A stretch of 43,444 nt of DNA from Gammaproteobacteria bacterium (lineage in GTDB: Bacteria > Pseudomonadota > Gammaproteobacteria > Steroidobacterales > GCA-2729495): NCBI GenBank assembly GCA_029245525.1, contig JAQWPD010000070.1:1-43444 (forward strand), in the 5' to 3' direction. The position numbers were made by a program, and so were the translations under genes. Position 1 is the first letter of the stretch, and each line of letters opens with the position of its first letter. This document shows, piece after piece, positions 37,875 through 43,444 of this stretch. The notes under the pieces were generated by a model. It had not been told where the DNA came from and searched no databases. It worked only from the letters and a program-made list of their open reading frames with translations.

Positions 37875-38504
37875 ATGGGAATTATCGCGGATAGGCGCTC
37901 AATTATGACGCTGTTCTCAAGTCCAACCTGCTTCTACAGTCACCGAGCTCGTTTGGTGATGGCAGAAAAGAATATCAACGTTGATATCGTCAATGTTGAG
38001 GGCCCTGAAATGCCTGAGGATTTGATCGACCTGAATCCATACCATAGTGTTCCTACATTGGTTGATCGTGATCTGGTGCTTTATGACTCTCGCGTTATTA
38101 GCGAATACCTCGATGAGCGTTTCCCTCATCCGCCATTAATGCCAGTTGATCCGGTTACGCGTGCGCAGTTCCGACTGGCCTTGTTCCGTATCGAGAAAGA
38201 TTGGTTCTCAATGGCTGAAGCGATTGAGAACTCGACGGAGAAGCGGCAGGCCACACGGGCTAAGAAAGTGCTCACGGAAAGTATTATTGCCAGTGTTGAT
38301 GTTTTTGAGCTGAAGCCGTATTTTCTTAGTGACGACTTTTCGCTGGTTGATTGCAGCATTGCGCCTATCTTGTGGCGTCTGCGTTCATACGGTATCGATC
38401 TTTCCGTTGATGCGAAACCGATTCAGCAGTATATGAACCGGGTTTTTTCAAGGCCTTCTTTCCAGGAGAGCCTCACTGAACTCGAGCATGAGATGCAGCA
38501 GTAG
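37875..38504 (+). CDS. sspA: Stringent starvation protein A
   Basis: SspA has a glutathione-S-transferase fold and binds RNA polymerase as a stress regulator. The product (209 residues) matches family landmarks: SIMTLFSSPTCFYSH, DLNPYHSVPTLVDR, YLDERFPHPPLMPV and RIEKDWF. The frame is open to 37854, but ATG 37875 is preceded by GGAG at 8 bases and aligns with the E. coli N terminus. It lies 11 bases before sspB. Confidence 0.95.
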   Translation: MGIIADRRSIMTLFSSPTCFYSHRARLVMAEKNINVDIVNVEGPEMPEDLIDLNPYHSVPTLVDRDLVLYDSRVISEYLDERFPHPPLMPVDPVTRAQFRLALFRIEKDWFSMAEAIENSTEKRQATRAKKVLTESIIASVDVFELKPYFLSDDFSLVDCSIAPILWRLRSYGIDLSVDAKPIQQYMNRVFSRPSFQESLTELEHEMQQ

Positions 38505-38515
38505 GCGCAATCTAG

Positions 38516-38929
38516 GTGTCTGATTCGTTAACATCAAAACGTCCGTATTTGCTTCGTGCATTGCACGAATGGATGACCGATAACAATGAAACGCCCTTGC
38601 TCGTCGTGGACGCTGCGCACTCCGGTGTTCAGGCACCTGGCGAGTATGCGGAGCAAGGTAGGTTGATACTCAATGTCAGCTACTCAGCCACGAGTTCATT
38701 GTTGATAGGTAACGATGCAGTGACATTTAGCGCGCGTTTTAACGGGCGCCCAATGAATCTTATTGTTCCTATCGATGCGGTTATGGCGGTTTATGGCAGA
38801 GAATCCGGAGAGGGTATGGTTTTTGCGGTTGCTGAAGATGAGATTGCCGTTACCAACAATAGTGCCACTGCAGACTCTGTTTCGCAGCCAACCAAAACCG
38901 GGCGTCCGCAGCTGAAGGTGATTAAGTAG
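38516..38929 (+). CDS. sspB: ClpXP adaptor SspB
   Basis: This 137-residue adaptor hands ssrA-tagged proteins to ClpXP. The folded domain (RPYLLRALHEWM, PGEYAEQGRLILNVS, FNGRPMNLIVPIDAVMAVYGRE) is followed by a short linker and the conserved ClpX-binding tail GRPQLKVIK. The linker is shorter than in E. coli (165 residues). The start is GTG with a weak ribosome site, so translation may be coupled to sspA. Confidence 0.94.
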   Translation: MSDSLTSKRPYLLRALHEWMTDNNETPLLVVDAAHSGVQAPGEYAEQGRLILNVSYSATSSLLIGNDAVTFSARFNGRPMNLIVPIDAVMAVYGRESGEGMVFAVAEDEIAVTNNSATADSVSQPTKTGRPQLKVIK

Positions 38930-39041
38930 CCTTTGTGCCAGTGCGGTGGTGATTGAGTCGATAACTAAAACAGTTCCGGTTCGGCGGCCCGTATTGAAGT
39001 GGGAAGGCTGAACATGCTGAGCGGTTATGAACTAGCGAACC

Positions 39042-40056
<1,015 letters not shown>

Positions 40057-40109
40057 AACGTGAGGGTGATCGCCGCAGCGAGCCTTTTGCTTAGAGGGCC
40101 TAAGTACGG

Positions 40110-42053
40110 CTATTGCGACAGCAGCCCAGCGTCAGGGTTGTCTTGAATCAATTCAGGCGTCTCGGCCAGAGGATAAGGCTTGCCCCGCCGAATTTCTGCC
40201 CAGCTCAAACGTCGTTGGACCAGCCCTTCTGGGCTGACGCTGAGTCGACCTGTAAGCCCGTTGATGCTCCCTGTAATTGGGCCAGCGACATCATAAATAA
40301 GCGGCAGAAGTCGGTAAGCATCGCTGCCCATGGCATAGAAGCGCTGACGACGTTCTGCGGTTTGGCCCCAATAGTTGTTTATAGCGGCTTCGATTGCGGG
40401 CGAGCTTATTTTTCCGAGAAGCCAAGGGGCATCAGGAAAGACGATACCATTGAGGTCAGCGTCAGCGTCACTGCCGGGCTGGTAGATAGACGAAGTGGCG
40501 TAGGTCATATATTGACCGGCGTAAAAGAAACGTAACTGCGGCCGGAGCATGCCGCCATCCTTGTTGTTTGCAATAAGGAAGATGAAGTCAGCATCCCCAC
40601 GCACGCGAGGTTCATAGTCGGTGTTGCTCCCAATAATCTGATTTATTCTGCGATGCCTGGCTTGACCCTGGTCGAGCAGCAACAGACGCTTAATATCAGC
40701 GGAGTAATCGGGCAGGTTAGGGGTGTAGGTAACAGCGTCGAGCACAATGCCCCCATTGGCGCTTAACTCATCGGCAAAACTGCTGAGTACTCGCGTACCC
40801 CAATCGTTATCCGGCTTGAACACAATGACGTTATGATAGCCCTCAGCTATTGCACGCTGTGCGATCTGTCGGGCCTCATCTTCCGGCGCCAGAGCAAACT
40901 GAAAGATTTGCTCATCACGGAAACCTGTTACCGATTGAGTATTCAGCATCAAAGTGGGGACTTTTTCAGGCTGCAACATGATGTCTGCAACAGCTTTTTT
41001 GAGCAGCGGCCCAACCACAAAGTTGGCGCCGTCACGCAGCGCTCTCTGGTAAGCGCCAACAGCGCCGTTGCTGGTATCGTAAATCATAACCTCCGGTTGT
41101 TCCGGCAAGTTGCTTTGTGCAAAGTGAGCGGCAAGAAATCCGTCACGAATGGCTTCAGCAGTGGCGCGCTGACGTCCGCTCAGAGGCAGCAGTAATGCCA
41201 CTCTATCGGGGTAATTCAGCAGTATGCCGACTTCTTTCAGCAGCTCCGGAAGCAGGCTGTCAGCTGCTGGATGGTTCGGATAAACGCTGCGCCAATCGAG
41301 CAGCGCAGCGCGCAGCGACCCGACATCATTTCGTTGCTGCCAAGTAATGTATCCGAGCACGAGCCACCCATTAACTGTTTCGTCGCTGCTTTGCGGTCTT
41401 GCCGGCAGGCTTGCGCCGGTGGATTGAAGGCCCAGATAAATATTGCGTTGATTGGCTGCTTTATTTTGTGCGGATTGCAACACGGTGTCTCTTTGGATGA
41501 GCACGCGAACACCGTCTTCAGCCTGACCCATCTGAAACAGTGCTTTAGCTTGCAGCAACAGTACGCGTGGCGATCCAGCATCAAGATCTTCAGGTGGGAT
41601 TTTTTCCAGCACAGCAAGCGCCTGACGGGGCTGATCGTTAGCGAGCTTTACTTCCGCGCTGACGGTTGCCCACAGGCTTAGGTTAATGCTGGCAACTGAT
41701 TTGCCTACTTGCATAAGAATTCGTTCAGCTCCGTCAATATCGTTGCTCAGATACAGTTCTCTCGCCGCAAGTATTAAGTAGCGGTTGCGAGTGGTGTTCC
41801 GAGTGCCGTTGGCAATGTCCAGGTATAGCCTTGCCGCACCGGAGTGGTCGCCGAGATTTGCCATATCTTCTGCATAGCGACGGGCTTGCGCAGTATTGAG
41901 GCCGCTTGCTGAGTGATAGCCGCTTCCGGAATTGCTGGCGCAACCGGCGAGTGTCAGCATTGCCAGAGCGATTGGTAGTATCCTCAGCCACCGGTTGCGC
42001 TGTGTGCGGTTATGCAGTGATATTAAAAGGGTGCTGTGCATTGGTTGCTTCAT
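40110..42053 (-). CDS. lpoA: Outer-membrane lipoprotein activator of PBP1a, LpoA
   Basis: The 647-residue lipoprotein has an N-terminal helical repeat domain and a C-terminal periplasmic-binding-protein-like domain (LLPLSGRQRATAEAIRDGF). In E. coli it activates the peptidoglycan synthase PBP1a from the outer membrane. The lipobox is LTLAGC, Cys38 from ATG 42053. The frame is open to 42164 but would then overlap rsmI; 42053 gives a plausible, rather long, basic n-region before the hydrophobic core. Confidence 0.92.
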   Translation of the reverse strand: MKQPMHSTLLISLHNRTQRNRWLRILPIALAMLTLAGCASNSGSGYHSASGLNTAQARRYAEDMANLGDHSGAARLYLDIANGTRNTTRNRYLILAARELYLSNDIDGAERILMQVGKSVASINLSLWATVSAEVKLANDQPRQALAVLEKIPPEDLDAGSPRVLLLQAKALFQMGQAEDGVRVLIQRDTVLQSAQNKAANQRNIYLGLQSTGASLPARPQSSDETVNGWLVLGYITWQQRNDVGSLRAALLDWRSVYPNHPAADSLLPELLKEVGILLNYPDRVALLLPLSGRQRATAEAIRDGFLAAHFAQSNLPEQPEVMIYDTSNGAVGAYQRALRDGANFVVGPLLKKAVADIMLQPEKVPTLMLNTQSVTGFRDEQIFQFALAPEDEARQIAQRAIAEGYHNVIVFKPDNDWGTRVLSSFADELSANGGIVLDAVTYTPNLPDYSADIKRLLLLDQGQARHRRINQIIGSNTDYEPRVRGDADFIFLIANNKDGGMLRPQLRFFYAGQYMTYATSSIYQPGSDADADLNGIVFPDAPWLLGKISSPAIEAAINNYWGQTAERRQRFYAMGSDAYRLLPLIYDVAGPITGSINGLTGRLSVSPEGLVQRRLSWAEIRRGKPYPLAETPELIQDNPDAGLLSQ

Positions 42054-42146
42054 CACGTTGGTTTTTAATACAGCGGGCCCGGGTTGATTCGGACCGCCGT
42101 GCTGTGTGCCATCCCCGCTAGCCTTAAAATGACTTGTGAATACTAT

Positions 42147-43064
42147 ATGAACTCTTTGACTCAAAACTCAAGTAACTCTGTTGCGATGGGAGAACCTCTG
42201 CGGCGTAAAATCCCCGCCGGCTTGTATGTGGTAGCGACACCTATCGGAAACCTTGCCGATATCACTGAGCGTGCCCGCCTGACAATGGCGAGTGCCGATC
42301 TGATCGCCGCGGAAGATACCCGTCGAACCGCACGCATGTTAACCCAATTAGGAATCCGTACCGAGTTGATTTCTTGTCACGAACACAATGAAATGGAGCG
42401 CGCACCGCAGATTCTGGAGCGTATTTATTCAGGCCAGGCAGTTGCGCTGGTTACCGATGCCGGCACACCGCTAATGAGTGACCCCGGGTACCGTTTGGTC
42501 AAGACTGCTCGCGATGCCGGAGTATCTGTGGTGCCGATACCTGGCGCCTGCGCTGCCATTGCTGCCTTGTCGGTGGCAGGCCTGCCCAGCGATCGGTTTC
42601 GGTTTGAAGGGTTCTTACCGTCCGCACAGAAAGCCCGTCAGGCACGCCTGACAGCGCTTGCAGCAACATCTGAAACCCTAATCTTTTATGTGGGTGTGCA
42701 CAAAATGGGGGCGGTGCTCGACGATTTTTGTGCCACTTTCGGTGCTGATCGACCGGCAGTGCTCGCACGCGAACTGACGAAGCTGTATGAAACGTTCTAT
42801 ACCGGCACGCTCAGTGACATTGCTGGGGCGCTGGCAGTCGATCCAGGCGGGCGCAAGGGCGAGTTCACGTTGGTTGTCAGTGGACGACAGATGCCTGAGA
42901 CGGCATCTGGGGCTGAAATACGGCGGGTTTTGCGGGTGCTGTTGGAAGAGTTGCCCGCAGGGCAGGCGGCGAGCATTGCAGCAAAGCTTGTTGGTGTGAA
43001 GAAGCGTGAGACCTATGAGATTGCCCTAGAGCTTAAGGGCAGAAACGATTCAACTGCAGATTGA
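42147..43064 (+). CDS. rsmI: 16S rRNA cytidine-1402 2'-O-methyltransferase
   Basis: RsmI methylates the ribose of C1402 in the ribosomal decoding site. The product has the tetrapyrrole-methylase fold: GLYVVATPIGNLADIT, AEDTRRTARML, VTDAGTPLMSDPGYRLV and PGACAAIAAL. ATG 42147 gives 305 residues; ATG 42186 is possible, and the upstream frame to 42084 looks spurious. It is divergent from lpoA and followed directly by rnpB, as in Pseudomonas. Confidence 0.95.
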   Translation: MNSLTQNSSNSVAMGEPLRRKIPAGLYVVATPIGNLADITERARLTMASADLIAAEDTRRTARMLTQLGIRTELISCHEHNEMERAPQILERIYSGQAVALVTDAGTPLMSDPGYRLVKTARDAGVSVVPIPGACAAIAALSVAGLPSDRFRFEGFLPSAQKARQARLTALAATSETLIFYVGVHKMGAVLDDFCATFGADRPAVLARELTKLYETFYTGTLSDIAGALAVDPGGRKGEFTLVVSGRQMPETASGAEIRRVLRVLLEELPAGQAASIAAKLVGVKKRETYEIALELKGRNDSTAD

Positions 43065-43069
43065 AGCAC

Positions 43070-43098
43070 TTGCGCCTTTGCCTAACTGGGGCTAAGGT
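43070..43098 (+). promoter_or_regulatory. Probable rnpB promoter
   Basis: TTGCGC and TAAGGT are separated by 17 bases, just after the rsmI stop. The predicted start near 43105 matches the RNA's 5' end. The GC-rich stretch between -10 and start (GCACCGCGG) resembles the discriminators of stable-RNA genes. Confidence 0.5.
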
Positions 43099-43106
43099 GC
43101 ACCGCG

Positions 43107-43444
43107 GAGTTGGCTAGGCAATCGCTCGATCCATGTGATCGGGAGGAAAGTCCGGGCTCCATCGGGCAGGGTGCCAGGTAACCCCTGGGGGACGTGAGTC
43201 CACGGCTAGTGCCACAGAAAATAGACCGCCTTGCGCCTTTTAGGAGGCAAAGGGTAAGGGTGAAATGGTGCGGTAAGAGCGCACCGCGCCTTTGGCAACA
43301 AAGGTGGCAGGGTAAACCCCACTCGGAGCAAGACCAAATAGGGGAGTCGGCTGTTCGCAGCCACCCGCGCCCACGGGACTCCCGGGTAGGTTGCTTGAGG
43401 CCATTGGCGACAATGGTCCCAGATGAATGATTGCCCAAGACAGA
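43107..43444 (+). ncRNA. rnpB: RNase P RNA, type A (3' end cut by window edge)
   Basis: The catalytic RNA of RNase P removes tRNA 5' leaders. Conserved blocks occur in order: GAGGAAAGTCCGGGCTCC at 43143-43160, AGGGTGCCAGGTAACCCC, GGTAAGGGTGAAA, GTAAGAGCGCACCGCGC, AGACCAAATAGGGG, GGGTAGGTTGCTTGAG and AGATGAATGATTGCC. By comparison with E. coli about 20-25 bases of the 3' P1 strand lie beyond the window. The P3 arm is a short hairpin, CGATC-CATGT-GATCG. The 5' end is set by the promoter and by homology, so it may be off by a few bases. Confidence 0.95.

Overview
The window is an ordinary stretch of gammaproteobacterial chromosome carrying about 42 densely packed housekeeping genes. It has no tRNAs, no CRISPR array, no transposase, and no phage or plasmid signature. 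Gene families and gene order point to a marine-type Gammaproteobacterium near the Pseudomonadales/Cellvibrionales. Three conserved neighbourhoods support this: metK back to back with tkt; the kdsD-kdsC-lptCAB-rpoN-hpf-rapZ block beside ibaG-murA; and petABC-sspAB-gmhA-yraN-lpoA-rsmI-rnpB. This placement rests on recalled synteny, not on a tree.

Layout. 1-8.5 kb: a rhodanese, a 614-base stretch without a recognisable gene, a PAS-GGDEF-EAL cyclic-di-GMP protein, PPi-dependent phosphofructokinase, adenylate kinase, RNase D, an unknown membrane protein and the murein-recycling ligase Mpl. 8.5-11.2 kb: a stand-alone LON-domain protein, a 54-residue rubredoxin, an exported TraB/GumN protein and the phosphodiesterase CpdA. 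11.3-14 kb: the metK-ahcY methyl-cycle operon, with a clear terminator. 14.2-20.2 kb: tkt-gap-pgk-pyk central carbon genes. 20.3-25.7 kb: the least standard part, with a Rossmann protein bearing a signal peptide, an NTP/NDP-exchanger-like carrier, an exported PrxQ peroxiredoxin overlapping head to head with a patatin lipase, and MgtE. 25.8-33.1 kb: a leftward envelope and sigma-54 run from the YrbG-type antiporter to RapZ. 33.3-43.4 kb: ibaG-murA, the cytochrome bc1 operon, sspAB, gmhA, yraN, lpoA, rsmI and RNase P RNA, which runs off the right edge.

How it fits together. PPi-PFK, Gap, Pgk and Pyk outline a glycolysis with a pyrophosphate-driven first step. KdsD/KdsC (Kdo), LptABC (LPS transport), GmhA (heptose), MurA, Mpl and LpoA (murein) serve the envelope. 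MetK and AhcY run the methyl cycle. PetABC is respiratory complex III.

I found no convincing undescribed multi-gene system. The best leads are genes missing from usually conserved positions (ptsN and npr, mlaFEDCB, dolP), a Rossmann protein with a secretion signal, the nucleotide-carrier-like protein, the overlapping prxQ/patatin start sites, and several unexplained dyads or tandem repeats in promoter regions.
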